Source of the DNA: Trichaptum fuscoviolaceum
Lineage: Eukaryota; Basidiomycota; Agaricomycetes; Hymenochaetales; Trichaptaceae
DNA length: 64,000 bases
Reading direction: 5' to 3'
Assembly: GCA_910574455.1 (NCBI GenBank)
Contig: CAJSYZ010000008.1
Span: 2,172,707-2,236,706, forward strand
Made by a program: the position numbers and the translations under genes. Below are positions 1 to 12,900 of the stretch, piece by piece. The notes under the pieces were generated by a model. The model saw nothing but the letters and a program-made list of their open reading frames with translations, did not search any database and was not told the DNA's origin. Position 1 is the first letter of the stretch. Each line of letters begins with the position of its first letter.

Positions 1-222
1 GGCGAGTCTATCATGTCTGTATCCTCACCAGAAAGACTGCTGTCCTGTCCTGCAAGCGTACTATGATAGCCAGTGCCTCCTATGATACGACTTGAAGCCT
101 TTGCGCCCTGCACACAAGTACGGAAAGGAAGTGCACCTCTGGTGTCCTTTTTCCTCGCCTTTTTTGCGCGCTCTCTATCTGGTCCATCGGAATTGGCTGC
201 ATCATAACGTGAGTCAATATGT

Positions 223-870
223 TCATCTTTCAAAACCTAAAGTCGTAAAGGTAATGCAACTTACGAACATAAAAGTTTGCATTGCCTTCAGCTTCACAAA
301 AGCTGTCTTTTTCCTCGTTCGTTGAACCTGCAATGCCAATATCTGGTAACTCGACTGTCGCTGTCTTGAAGATAAGGACTCACTAGCTTCAGGAGTGTCT
401 TTCGGTTTTTTTAGCCCTCGTTTGTCAGTGCCAGCCAGCTTAGGTGCAGTTGAGCCCATCTGGGTGCGAATGTCAAGAGCCTTCGACAAATTCTTCTCAA
501 GCTCCATCGTCTCCAGTATTGCTGTTTCCTGTTGCTCTGCTGCAGCTCTCTTTTTGCGTACCTTCTCAGATGCCTCTTGTTCTTTTGCTGCCCGTTTCTG
601 TTCCGCATCAAGTTTTCTCTTCTCTCTCGCATCCGCGGCTTGTTGAGCCGCAGCTTCGCGCAGAGCTGCCCGTTCTTCCTTCTGTTTTTCCTTCTCCTCC
701 TTTTCCCTCAATGCCTCACCACGCTTTGAGGCCTGCTCTTCTCTCCTTCTCTCCTTCTCTTCTTTCTCCCTCAATACCTCCTCTTTCGTTCGACGTGTTC
801 TGAGTTTATTGACTATGGCTCCCGGGTGCTGATTGCTATTCTTAGCCCGCGTTTGTCTTCGAGTTGACAT
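223..870 (-). CDS. Lys/Glu/Arg/Ala-rich coiled-coil protein, probable transposon accessory ORF
   Basis: The ATG at 870 opens a 215-aa frame. The N-terminus is basic (MSTRRQTRAKNSNQHPG). Roughly residues 30-125 are a continuous charged helix of KEEKEK and REEQ repeats, then Ala/Gln-rich, predicted to be coiled coil. The tail is Ser/Gln-rich. Basic 'RTRAxxxxxHPG' starts followed by charged coiled coils recur next to transposases in mushroom genomes, as I recall, so an accessory ORF of the neighbouring Plavaka element is my inference. It is transcribed divergently from the transposase, with 480 bp of palindromic-module DNA between them. The last 25 or so residues may be intron read-through, because splice-like signals lie near 330 and 260. 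The true 3' end may therefore fall outside the window on the left. Confidence 0.5.
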   Translation of the reverse strand: MSTRRQTRAKNSNQHPGAIVNKLRTRRTKEEVLREKEEKERRREEQASKRGEALREKEEKEKQKEERAALREAAAQQAADAREKRKLDAEQKRAAKEQEASEKVRKKRAAAEQQETAILETMELEKNLSKALDIRTQMGSTAPKLAGTDKRGLKKPKDTPEASESLSSRQRQSSYQILALQVQRTRKKTAFVKLKAMQTFMFVSCITFTTLGFER

Positions 871-888
871 TCTTGTGCAGTGTTTCAA

Positions 889-1347
889 GTCGAGGCACGC
901 TGACAGGTGCTATGAGTTTCGATGGTGAATCGAGTTGGCAAAGGTGCAAGTTGTAGTTGAAGTTGGAGATGAGGGCGCCTATTCAAGGAAAATTTACGCC
1001 CACTTGCACTTGCTGGCACTGGCAGTGCCAGTGATTGGCAGCCTTCAAGTTAGGCTGACTCGGAATGAGCCTGACTCAGACTCGGACTTGGACACTCGGA
1101 TACTCAGGCTAGCTCTATTACTAGTACTATCACAGTGCTACTGGTACTAGTACTACTCACTGGCACTTGCAGGCTCACTGGCAGGCTGGCGGCGGTGCCA
1201 CTGAGTCACTGACAGCCTGAGGCTGTGGCTACTCAGGCTACCGGTACTACTACTAGTAGTACTACTAACTTCAAGTTGTTACTACGCGGGCGTCACCGCT
1301 GAGCGTGCCATTCAACTTTAAATTCAGCGTTCAATTTACTGGAACTA
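889..1347. repeat. Palindromic-module mosaic, block 1
   Basis: This is intergenic DNA built from short near-palindromes. They include variants of AACTTGAAGTT, GCCACTGGCAGTGGC, CAGGCTGAGCCTG and GACTCGGAGTC, plus ACTAGTAGTAC tracts. The modules are packed end to end at about 1000-1290. No gene is seen. It separates two divergent ORFs and so would contain both promoters. Confidence 0.75.
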
Positions 1348-4300
1348 ATGCCGGTAACTCGGCGAAGGCCCAAACCCGTTCATCTTACAGATATCTTCCC
1401 CCCGACTATTCGATGCACCTTCTCCTTCTGCAGCAGGAGGTTCAAGAATCAATCCGCAAGGACAAGACATGAATATTCAGCTCACCCGTCATCATTTGCA
1501 ACAAGACCTGCTGCTTGTGGTTACGACTTGGATTCCTCACCCAAGCGACCCGCACGACCTTCGACACCTCAAGCTCTTCCCGGCTCTCCTGAACTTCCAA
1601 CAGACTTGGAGGGCCATCATGAAGATGAAAGTGGCTGCAACTCTTCAAGTTACGACTACGACATTTCTATACTCACACAGGATATCTCGATGCTTAGCAT
1701 AGGCCGAGACGAGCTGCTTCAAGATTTAGACGGTCCTGATTGCCTGTCCCATGCTGACACTGGAGATGACGAACTTGAAGACCAAGACCTATCTTCTGCT
1801 GATCTGGACTCCGACATTGGAGATTATGAAGAGAACAATGATAACTTAAAGGTGTATCACAGATATTTAAATGGTGCGCGCTAAGTATGATGTCCCCAGT
1901 TTACTTTAGCATTCTGACACCAAATATCGTGCAGCCACTCCATGCGATGAAGAAGGGAACTTCTTAGAAAAGGAAGAACCGCCCGTTTCACGGAACGAAC
2001 CTGCGTCAAATGACTGGTTTCCCTATTCGTGCCGAGCAGATTTCGAGCTCGCAGATTTTCTCTATCGCGAAGAGCAAATGTCTGCTGGCAACATAACAAA
2101 GCTTCTCGGAATTATGAAGGCTTATCAACTAATTCAGTCCACGGAGAACGCAAAATCTATTAGATATCCCGAATTGGACGCGACAGATCCCAATGATGAC
2201 TCAAGTCTGGATACAGCTGGTGCACTGCTCGATGGAGATGCACAAAATTTGTACAAGATCATTGACACTACAAAAGTCGGTGATGTATCTTGGAAATCCT
2301 TCAGTAACTTCTACACTAACGACAATGGCCAAAAAGCGACAAACGAGAACATCGAGTCATGGAAGAGGAAAGAATATGATGTATGGTATCGGGATCCTTT
2401 GGAAGTAATCCGAAATTTGGTGGATAACCCGGCTTTAGAAGGCGAATTTGACTTTGTCCCGTTTCGTGAATTTCAGACAAAGGAGGACACCAATAATATC
2501 AATGACAAAGAACGAGTTTTCAGAAATTACATGTCCGGGAATTTTGCTTGGGAACAGGCTGTAAGTCATGACTCATTAACTCGCACAGATACTTATTATC
2601 CTTGACTTAGAACAAGATCTACGCAGAAGATAAAGCAGTCCATGGATCTATGTTCGTCCCGGTCATTTTAGGGAGCGATAAGACAACGGTTTCTGTTGGA
2701 ACTGGCAATAATGAATACTATCCTTTGTATCTCTCGATTGGGAATGTATCAAACAAGGCCCGGCGGTCCCAGAAACTGAATACAGTCCAGCTCATAGCAT
2801 TTCTGGCAATACCAAAGAGTATGTGTTAATAGTGATCTATTCAATTGACTTCTGATGCTTTGCAGCTGAGCGGCAATACGAAAAGTCAGATGACTTCCGG
2901 CACTTTCGACATCAGATCTTTCATTCGTCTATATCGAGGATCTTAATCTCGCTGAAATCCGCAATGATCATGAACACTCAGAAAACCATTCTCCGGTGCC
3001 CTGATGGTCACTTGCGTAGGTCGGTTTTCGGACTCGGCTCATATATAGCCGATTATCCGGAACAGGTCAGCCTTTGCGCCATATGTACTGGATGGTGCTG
3101 CAAGTAAGTACTACCGCCCTCAGGCTTTCCTGAAATCAAGCTCTGTGGTGATGACTTACTTTCGACATTATAGATGCACAGCGCCTCACAAGGACCTCGA
3201 TAATCCGGAATTTGTATCAATTCCTCGAACAAAAGAGCTGCACGAACGATTGATAGAACAGGTAGACGCCAACAACATGAATAAAGCAACAATTCGGAAA
3301 GAGTACGGATTCCACCAGGACATTGTGGTACGTGCTTCAAATTATTCATTGGATGCGTATATTGCAACTGATACGTTGCTCCGTAGCCTTTCACCAATGA
3401 CATTCCACGCGCAGATATATGCGATCTCATATCTCCGGACCTGCTGCACCAAATCATCAAAGGCGTGTTCAAGGATCATCTTGTCGAGTGGATATGTCAG
3501 AGCTTGACCACGTCAGAGCTGGATATTGTGGATAAAAGGTGATTTTTTTCGCAAGTTGTTTAATGTAAATACCATTGCTAACATCCGCGTAGAATCAGAG
3601 TTGCTGCTCCTTTTCCTGGACTTCGCAGATTCCCCGAAGGCCGAGGCTTCAAGCAATGGACAGGCAATGATTCTAAGGCACTTATGAAAGTATGTGACCT
3701 TTTTATCTTGTTCGAGGCAGTGGTTTGCTGATATTTGATGCAATTTGCTTAGGTGTATCTTCCGGCTATCGTGGGCATTGCACACGATGATATGATTCGC
3801 ACATTAAGTGCATTTCTAGACTTCTGTTACCTTGTGCGTCGGTACACGATTACAGCCTCAACTCTTGATCAAATCAAAGCCTCTTTGGATCACTTTCACC
3901 GTTATCGGCAAATATTCATAGCTAAGGGCATCCGGGATAACTTTTCACTACCACGACAGCATGCTATGGTCCATTATCCAACATTGATCCCTCTGTTTGC
4001 TGCACCGAGCGGGCTGTGTTCATCGATTACAGAGAATAAACATATTTATGCGGTCAAAGAAACGTGGCGACGCTCGAACAGAAATGATCCCTTGGGCCAG
4101 ATGATCACAGCAAACCAACGACTCAGCAAACTTATTGCATCGAGGTCAGACTTCAAACGGCGTGGAATGCTAGACGATACGCTATCCGAGGCTACGTGGA
4201 AAGTTTTGCGAGATGTTCTGCGGAAGAATATGTCAGAGCCGGAGGAGGATGATGCTGAGAGGATCCCGAATCAGAGGGAGCAGTTGCAGTGTATTGGTGT

Positions 4301-5427
4301 GGCAGGAGCAGCCAATGATACAGATGATTTCTTCGATGGCACTGTGGGTAATCAAGGGCACAACGAAATTGCTGACCTGGATGATTTCAGCACTTCATCA
4401 GTGGAAGGACTGCAAAGTAGTGTTGTTCTTCATGATGTGGAAAATACAGAACATCGGTTTTGCTTAGGTGGTAGAAGTGATCCTTCGAGCTTGATGTTAA
4501 TGGCTTCGAAACAACGTCAGTAACACGAGCTTCAAATTGTGGCGCTGGATATCTGACTTATTCGTTGCTATCCTTACAGAGTCCAGTAAGCTGTACCCCA
4601 AACAGCTCAACGCTCTTGCGGCGATAAAAGGCCATCCGGAACTCCGACAGCTCCGACGACTCATCAAAATATACTTATTCTGCAAGTACGAAAGGTGCAA
4701 CTTGAACGAATTAGGATACTATGACCTCGGAAGCGCTTCTGAAAGCCTGATAGCCGAACAACAGTTTGCACTGGACATGGGCAATGACATTGCCATCTTC
4801 CATTCAGCTACCGCGTATTTCGCCTACCGCGGCGAATCAATTCCTATAGAGCAAGCAATGAGGGAGGTGATCAGGTCCAATCCCTCTTGGCGCGGAAAAC
4901 CACGACGTGATGTCGTTCTTGTCCAAGTTAGTTCTCGCAAAAAGGGGTTTGCAGGGATGCGAATTGCTCGGGTTATGCTTCTTTTCTCCTTCACCGCCAA
5001 TGGAGAACGTCAGGAATGCGCCCTTGTCCAGTTTTTCAAGAACGTTGGAGACTCACCTGACAGAAAAACAAGAATGTGGATAGTCGAGCCAGAGTATGAG
5101 TCAGAGACCTCTACCGCGTGCCAGCGTAGTACTATTGGAAGTTGCCGTCAACCGCTGACTCGGACTCGCCGGAGTGACCTGAATGACACCTCCGACTCGG
5201 AGTCAGGCTACCCCCGTCACGGTGACTCAAAAACTCCAAAGTTATCCGTGATAGCTCTAGGGAGTATCTTCCGTTTAGCTCACCTCCTTGGGGTTCCAGA
5301 GGGTGATGAATGTCCTCCGAAGTCATTGACACCTGAGGAGTCCCTGGACTTTTACAATAGATTCTATGTTAACCGATTTGCTGACATGCACATGCATGAA
5401 ACATTGTACGAAAGTAGGCAACAATAA
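1348..5427 (+). CDS. Plavaka-family transposase with N-terminal C2H2 zinc finger
   Basis: Nine exons keep frame by eye: 1348-1873, 1935-2560, 2611-2818, 2866-3103, 3174-3327, 3387-3538, 3593-3689, 3753-4515 and 4580-5427. They give about 1203 aa with no internal stop. Residues 20-50 form a C2H2 finger (CTFSFCSRRF...RHEYSAH). An acidic linker follows, then the Plavaka core. Diagnostic stretches are WKSFSNFY, SWKRKEYDVWYRDPL, NYMSGNFAWEQA, VPVILGSDKTTVSVGTGN, PDLLHQIIKGVFKDHLVEW, FPGLRRFPEGRGFKQWTGND and HYPTLIPLFAAPSGLCSSI. The C-terminal domain ends ALGSIFRLAHLLGV...FYVNRFADMHMHE. The family acts as a cut-and-paste DNA transposase in the nucleus. An insert near 5090-5235 splits the C-terminal domain in frame and consists of palindromic-module DNA. 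Family call is strong; activity is inferred only from the open frame. No terminal inverted repeats were identified. Confidence 0.85.
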
Positions 5428-6197
5428 AGATAAACCCTCATTTAGCTCACAAAGTACCTTGAAACTTATGAAGTAAGGATATAACATTTAAATGTTCAGT
5501 GACGGATTATGGTACTAGCTATACTAGAATTGTAGTGTTACTAGTCGGTGCATCTTAGACTTCAAGTTCAAGTTGGATCATGTCGGATGCCACTGTCAGT
5601 GGCAGTGGTCAAAATTTCCCACTGCTGCAGTGCACTGGCAGCCTCAGGCTGAGTACTACTACTACTGGTACTAGTACTACTAGTATGAACATAGAAAACT
5701 TCAAGTAAAAAGTGTACAATAACATGGAACTTGCCAACAACTGGAAATGAACCAATAACCTGCCTCAGGCTGCTACTACTACTAGTACTACTTCAAGTTC
5801 TAATTTAACCATCTTGAAGTTGAAGTTCAAGTTGAACACAGACTACTAGTAGTACTAGTCACGGTAGTACTATCAACTTGAAGCATATGCTATGAATAAA
5901 TAAATAATTTTTTTGCAGTATATAGTAGTAATCAAGAAAACGATGTCACATAGTTGCTACTAGTACTAACTACCAATAGTGCAGCATAGTGCGAGAGGAG
6001 CTTTAAGTTAAACTTGAAAAGGGAGTAAGCACTGGCATAGAATGAGTAGTACTAGTACAATCCGAGTCCTTGACTTTTGTCATAAACATAGTAAAACGAA
6101 ATAAAAATTTAACACGGCCACAACTTAAACTTGAATCGCGCGCTGGTGAACCCTAGAACACTTCGTGTCGGGGAATGGTCCAATATGCAACCGCCAG
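5428..6197. repeat. Palindromic-module mosaic, block 2
   Basis: AT-rich intergenic DNA between the 3' ends of two convergent genes. Modules (ACTACTAGTAGT, CTTCAAGTTGAAG, GCCACTGCCAGTGGC types) are dense at 5510-5690 and 5760-6060. No ORF of note. Confidence 0.7.
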
Positions 6198-8023
6198 TTA
6201 CATCGCCGAGCTCATATTGACATCCGAGTCGGTGTCCGTGATGGGATCCAATTTGTCGAGAAGAGCAAATAGGATTCCATAATCTGTTAAATAAAATGGA
6301 CCATAATTACGAAGTAAATCGTCGACTGTCTTCAGGAGTAAAGAGTCAAAAATTTGCTCTGCCGGAATAAGGGCATGATCGATGTGTTCCATATCTTCGT
6401 GGAGAAATTCGGCGGCCCTGTCGAGTCTTTCCTTGTCTATATCTTTGCGATCAGCATCGTCAAATTGCCTAATGGCTCGAGTCACTTCGATAATGCCCAG
6501 CCTAGCAAAGTCCATCTCCCTGGAGAAGCGCTGCATTGCACCATCATTCATGAGCAACAGATCCAGAAGCGAATCATCACAGAGGATGATTAAACATTTC
6601 CTGATCCAGTTGAACCTGCGCAGAACAACCGAATAATTTCCGTATTCGCGCTGGATTTGTCGATTATTCTCCAATGAGGACGTTCCACCATCAGCCGAGT
6701 CGACGCCAAGAATATCCATTGACTTCTGAATGAGTCGATGAAAGTCAGCTAGAGCAGCTTCTCCACCGGCACGTTCAAGTTCACGTTTCCATCGACGCCG
6801 AGCCTCTCGTGCTGTTCCGGATTGAAAGACAGTCGGAGTCGCCTGAGTCGCAGAACAATTGACTTCTGCTTCTGAGAGTTGACCAACGGGCGACTTTGGC
6901 AATTGTTCCGCACGGCATTTGTCTAGGAAGACGATCCAATCCTTGCACTCGTTATATGACCAAATAAGTAGGGGGAGAAAGAACTTGAGCGCAAGCCTTG
7001 GGTTTCGGGGCCTGCTTGTAGAGCCTTTAAGATTCACGCCCACGACTGGCGTAAAGTGCTTCAATTGAGCAGAGAGTTCACGACGAACATTTTCCTCGAG
7101 CTTTGTGCCTTTGATGTCGATCCTTATGGCAGAAAAGACAGATTTTGTCTGTATCAATCGATTGCCGGCCTCCTCATCCTCAAATTTACGTTGCCAACGC
7201 ACGATTGCATGGTGTGAATGATATCGGGCGACTAAGCAAGACAAGAAATTATCCCAGATGACGTCCCCAGTGAAAACATTGATGAGTTTCCCTGACGGGA
7301 AAAAGCCGGGAAGAACAGATATGAACGCCGTGGCGACAGCAAGTCTTGATTCCTCCACACGCTTGCGGATAAGCAGCTCAAGTGGCTCCTCGGGCTATAG
7401 CGCATTACCATAAGAACAAGCGGTTAGAGACGTGCATTCAAGCTTTTGATTTAATTTGCAGCTTACCGTATAACGCATCAGGATAGCTAGTTCTTCACCT
7501 AGCTTGAAGATCATGTCCGTGTACTGGTATGTACTGATCCGAAACTGGTCTAGCATCACAGCCGTCTTCCTCTGCAGAGCCTGTGCTTCCCTAACCCGGT
7601 TACTGATATACTGATTTGACGTATCAAAGTACCTCCCCAGCCGATCAGCCAGAACAAGTGTTTCCTTGAAATCGTTCGACGAAAACCCGAAGCGATTTGC
7701 ATGCTCTAGCTTGGACTCTAAGCTTTTGGTGATTGACTGGACCACCGTGCTATCGATATATGCTCCCGAGCGATAACCAAAGGGTAGGTCCTCTGACAAG
7801 TCATTGAAGATAAGCCAAACCACACACTGAAATATAGATAATATGTGGTCCTACCGAACTTAACCTCTACAGGATTTGTATACACTTCGTATTCGCTCTC
7901 GTCTTCGATGATCGCGGACTTTGAGCTGTGAGTGTTGAGACCAAAGCTGGATTCTGAACCGTCCTCGTCCTCGTCTGTGTCCAAGCAAGAGCTTGGAGTA
8001 TCCCCGAGATCAGAACTTGACAT
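6198..8023 (-). CDS. Unrecognised protein, 569 aa, three exons
   Basis: I read exons 8023-7871, 7826-7467 and 7394-6198 on the minus strand, with introns of 44 and 72 nt and frame kept. The N-terminal 50 residues are Ser/Asp/Glu-rich and probably disordered. Residues 51-170 are helical with heptad-like spacing (TKSLESKLEHANRFGF, LADRLGRYFDTSNQY). The larger C-terminal part has alternating hydrophobic and charged helices, including FLSCLVARYHSHHAIVRWQ and VARLG-like segments. It ends in an acidic tail. I see no signal peptide, clear membrane span or catalytic motif, and recognise no family. It is divergent from the 925-aa gene across 1.95 kb of module-rich DNA. It could be cargo of a large element next to the Plavaka gene or a lineage-specific host gene. 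Coding status is well supported; function is unknown. Confidence 0.65.
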
Positions 8024-9969
8024 TTTGGAGATTTGATAGTGACTGAACGAAGAGCCTGAGCTACTTCAAGTTGGCAGTGCAGTGAGTACTACTACTAGGA
8101 ATACTAGTAGTAGTAGTACTAGTAGTATGCCTGAGAGGAAAGTAATGGCAAGGGTTATTCAAACGGTGAGTGAAGTTGGAATGAAGGTCAAGTGTCGCCA
8201 CCGTGGCATGCCACCGGCAGCCTGAGTAGTACTAGTAGTAGTAGGCTATTACTAGTACTAGTAGTAGCCTGAGTGAGCCACTGGCAGTGAGTGCCACTGG
8301 CAGTGAGCCTGAGGGGCAACTTCAAGTTATTACTAATACTACAGTAGTAGAAAACGGGCCGAGCTTCGCCGGCAAGTCCCTTACTCCGAGTCCGAGTCCC
8401 CCATTTGTCAACTTGAAGACGTTCGCACGGGAGGCAGATTTCCCTGAGCGTTATCACGCAATTCCGGAACGCAGTGCCCTTCCTCCCAGAACTAGTAGCC
8501 TCACTGCCACTGGCACTGCAGTGGCAGCCTCAGGCTCAGGCTGAGCCTGAGTCACGGTATCACTGCCAGTGGCGCCACTGGATGAAGGATTTAGGACACC
8601 CGAAATTGAAACCCATAAGACCCCGCTTGGCACTCAGGCTGGCAAGCATTTAGGGAGGTTGAAGCCACCCGTCCACCGCCGGCCTTGAGCAGAAGTTCTG
8701 CCGGTCCATGGAGACCCGCGGTATAACTTACCTTTGAACTTGAAGGTAAGGTATCAGGGTGTACTTATGATATCTTACCTGATACTACTACTAGTACGGT
8801 AAGCAAGGCAGGCATTTAGGACGACTGTCCTAGACACGGACCATCTGGCAGACCCTTCCCCTCTGCTAGATCCTGGAAATTTAGGGCCCGGGCAAGACGG
8901 AGAGTTTGGCTCCGAGCCGTGCCGTTTAGTACTAGTACTACATACTACTTGTAGGACGAAAAAGCCGTTCTAAATCCTTAGTACGGGAAGCATAGCCTGA
9001 GTATGGTGGCTTCCGACTCAGCCTGAGCCGCAGGCTGCGTCACTACTCTAGTGGATGCCTTCCCGTAAGAATTTAGGACGGCGGAGGCTGTCCTAAATCT
9101 TTGAAACTCCGTCAGGTACAGGTTTAGGACAGCCATCCTAAACCGTAAGCAACATCTAGGACGGGTCCTAAATTCCTTTCCGGTTGCCACGGTGAGGTCT
9201 GCCGGATTATTTTCATAGATAAAATTGCTTAAAATGGAAGCGGGTGCGTCACATAATCTTCACTTCTACTAAATATGGTATGTGAGAACGCTGCTGTAAT
9301 GTTTAGAGCCCTTCCTTGATCTCAGTAATTTAGGACGACCGACGTCGACCGGAAAGTTGGCTCCGTTCCCGGATAATATTCGGAAGAGGATTTAGGATAA
9401 GAATCGTCGTCCTAAATCCTTACGGGAAGGCATCCAGTACCATCATAATGATGATCACGGTGCCTCCGCATCATCATGCCGTGAAACACAAACAAGTATA
9501 GTACTACTATAGTACTATCCGGCGAGGACTCGGACTCCGAAGCGAACTGCGGCGGCCGAGCTGTCAAGTTGCTGAGATCATCAACTTCAAATTCGACTAG
9601 TAAGTACTAGTAGTAGTAGTAGTAGTACTAGTAGTTACGGTAGTAGTACTACTCGCAGCGGGTGCACTCATGCTGTGGCACTGCCAGTGCCAGTGAGGCT
9701 GGGAAGTCCTACTACTAGTAGTAGTAGTATCACTGGCATAGTAGTACTAGCCTGAGTACTTAAATTTAAATATAGTACTACTCTTCACGGCACTCCGTCA
9801 GCCTGAGTCACGGTGTGGCCTGCTGGCAGCGGTAGTATCCGACTTCCATCAACTTCTTCAAGTTCACGTTCCGACGGTGAATAGCTTTTAGTTGCCACTG
9901 GCAGCGGACCCCATCATGATGCCCCCCACATCATCTTGAAGCCAGCAACTCAACGACTATCCCTTCAGA
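8024..9969. repeat. Palindromic-module mosaic, block 3, with a TTTAGGAC sub-block
   Basis: Divergent intergenic region between the 569-aa and 925-aa genes. Modules of the AACTTGAAGTT, CACTGGCAGTG, CCTGAGGCTG and TAGTACTAGTAG types dominate 8050-8580 and 9480-9900. Between about 8585 and 9425 a different motif takes over: TTTAGGAC and its complement GTCCTAAA, more than ten times in both orientations. No credible exon is seen. It must contain the promoters of both flanking genes. Confidence 0.75.
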
Positions 9970-12900
9970 ATGTCTGTTGTCCCTCACGCTAACATGCCAG
10001 TGCTACCTGAGCCTCCCAATCAAATCCAAATCAGGCTGCTACTGGGTCCAGATGATGCCAGACGAGCTGGTATGTAGTACATGTCTCAAAAACTAGTATT
10101 AGTAGTAATTTCAATTCTTTCACAAAAAGTCCAAACAGGACTAGTTTCTTCCGGCGAAAATGGAGCCCATCCGTGGCCCGAGCTTATAAAGACGCGGTCA
10201 GACATGGTGAAATGGATTGAATTTCTCATTCAGTTGGTACAGCGAGATGACAGTGGCAAATCAGCAATCAAGTAAGTGTCATTCATGTTGCCAGCCTTCA
10301 AAGTATGTGACCAGGACATTCTCTTGACAGCCTGCCAGTGAATGGGCCCGGCGTCTCCATGTCCGACTCGGAGTCTCTTGCAAGTGCAGGGCCCGGGTTG
10401 AGGTCACAATCGGAGTTTGAGGTCGGACTAGGAGTTGGCAGTGGCAATTTGACGTCTGCCACTGAGGCGGAACCAGACACATCCAATTTGGAATTGTGAG
10501 TAGTGTTGCCAGCCTGAGCTTAATTGCATCTTGATGACATTCCATTCTACTGTCAGCGAGGCCGCCAGTGCCGGTGCCACTGGCAGTGGGGTGGCAAAAC
10601 CTGGGTCGGACGTGGACTCCAAGCCGTCAAACAGTGTCGAAGACTTGAAAACGAACCTGTGAGTGACATTGCCAGTCTGTGTAGATTGCTTCTTATCTCT
10701 TTCCTATACCCAACTAGCGACTTGTCAGTCACCATGCTCAATGGGATAGGGGGCGACTTGGACAAAGCGGGCAAGGAATGGACGGACATTGGAGGAAAGC
10801 TGGTCGAGACTGCCAAAGTTCTCAACCAGGTGATAACAAAACTCAAGGATGGAGCGGCAGCTCGGGCGGCGAATCCTGATGAAAAACAGAAAGTGGATGA
10901 ACGGCTGGATCGGGCGATGCGGAATGTTGGATCTCAAGATCTTGAGAAAAAAAGGGAAGATCTGAAAGCCACGAAAAAAAAGGCGGCCAAATCGGAGAAC
11001 ACGGATTACTCGGAGACAATAAAGACCTTGCAGGAGAAAGTCGATTCTCTCTCCAACGAGATACAACATATAAAGGACCAGGCAACCCTGAATTACCCGA
11101 TGCTTGCGAGGGCTGCAGCTGAGGAGGGCATCCATGCGCTACACTCCGTCATGGCAGCTAATGTTAGCAAAAGGCTTGACAGTCAATTTGATATGATTCG
11201 AAGCACCACCGACAAGGTGCTTCAAATGAACGAAAAGCTGGCTCGTTTGGAGACATTGGATGCTGAACGGAAGGCGGACCAGACATTGGATGCTGAACGG
11301 AAGGCGGACCGCTCCAAAGACGACCTTTTGACGCGGACTATAGCATCGTTCGCTGTCATGATACGCGAGCTTCAAATCATTGCCGTAGCAGCTGAATCGG
11401 TAAGTCATCTTGAAAGCTATTGCAAAACAAATTAAACTCATGAGTTCTCACATAGAGCGAAGCGGCAGCTTGTAGTATTAAACTACGACACGTCTTCGAG
11501 GACGCCAGGAACATTCTTTATATGGCTTTTGCCATTGTTTTCCCAAACAAATTCAAGATCGAATCGGTTGCCCCTTTTGACATTACTGGTGATGGCGGTG
11601 TCAAGACAGCGGGGCTCATCAGAGGTGTAAACGAGCTTTACGCTGAGTTCACTGCCCAACCAACCATGCGCCGGGACGGAAAGGTTCCCATTGCAAGGCA
11701 TCTGTTTGATGACCTGCTCACTGCTTTACCTGAAAGCCTCATATCCTCAGAGGAAGCACGCTACGAAGAGTGGTTAGCAGGGATTGAAGACAAGTTAGCA
11801 GACTTCCGCGAGGAGGATACGACATACAAGGACGCGGATAAGGCGAAAAGCAAAGCAATGGCGAGGGTGGAGACGACAAATGACCCAAAGTGTGGTGACA
11901 AAGAGAAGGGCCGGGCCTCCAAGACGCTGAAGGAAGCCGAAAAGAGGCTGGAGAGCTTGGTAGAGGACGCGAGAGCAAAGCTTAAATCCAAATACCCCTT
12001 CACAAACTCCTGGCAGCCGTCGCCTGACGCAAAACCCATCGAAAAGTTCCGTTTCTTTCTTGTGCGCTTCTATCTTATCTTCGAATTCCATCGAAGGTTG
12101 TATGTCATCCTCAATCGCAAGCTGAAGAAGTTGGATTCACAACAGCCAGCCACCACACTTGACGAGCAGGAGTCCACATGGGATGCCAGCATAGATGACT
12201 TTACGTGCAAACCGTTCCCAAATCTTGATCCATCAGAAGAGGGTGTCCTCGATCTGAAGGACCTGCCTAAGTTCTATTTCGAGGAATTCTTTGCAAAGAT
12301 GGCCGAAGAGGGCGACATCGAATACTATGGCTCTGAGGACATACCCCATGCGTCGGCCAAAGGTTTTCCTCCAAAAGCTCTCCCAGCTGATATACAGCGC
12401 AGTTTTGAGGAAGTCTCAGCTTCTTTCGACCAATTATCCTTGAACACACTAGCGGAAGTTGTCAAGCAGGCGAATCTCACGGAAGTCCCGGTGCCAGTGC
12501 GAAAGTGGCCGGAAAATGACGAAGACCGAAAAAAATTATCGAAGATCCTGCATCTGGAGAAGCGGCGAAATACGCACAGGGAGAAAGCTGTTATCCTTTC
12601 CAACGCGATGCAGATGATTACGTCTTCTGAACATGTCGTTTTTGAGGTGATGAACGAGACTCCACTCAGGCAACATTTGAATAAACTTATCCACGACCGA
12701 CATTATTATGGTGACGACGAATCTCTCTTCAAATTCATAGAAAACGCACCATCCGTACTGCACCTGACAGCGGGGGAACCACTCTTTACCTATGAACAGC
12801 AGGACGTGCTTAAAAGGATATGCAAGATAGTGGGGAACCATGGCCCTTATGGTCGGGCACCTCAGTCTTATTTGGCTCTGCGCATGGACTGGGCAAAGGA

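Noticed and set aside
1000..1300. CRISPR-like array
   Set aside because: Repeats are short, palindromic, irregularly spaced and mixed, with no constant repeat-spacer pattern, and the organism is a eukaryote.
7827..7854. A 28-nt intron in the 569-aa gene
   Set aside because: An upstream GT gives a 44-nt intron (7827-7870) in phase 0, which fits the usual size range, so an ultra-short intron is not needed.
10500..11520. Two separate genes at 10.7-11.4 kb and 11.5-13.0 kb
   Set aside because: A consensus intron at 11400-11455 joins them in phase, and the frame is open on both sides of the second start.
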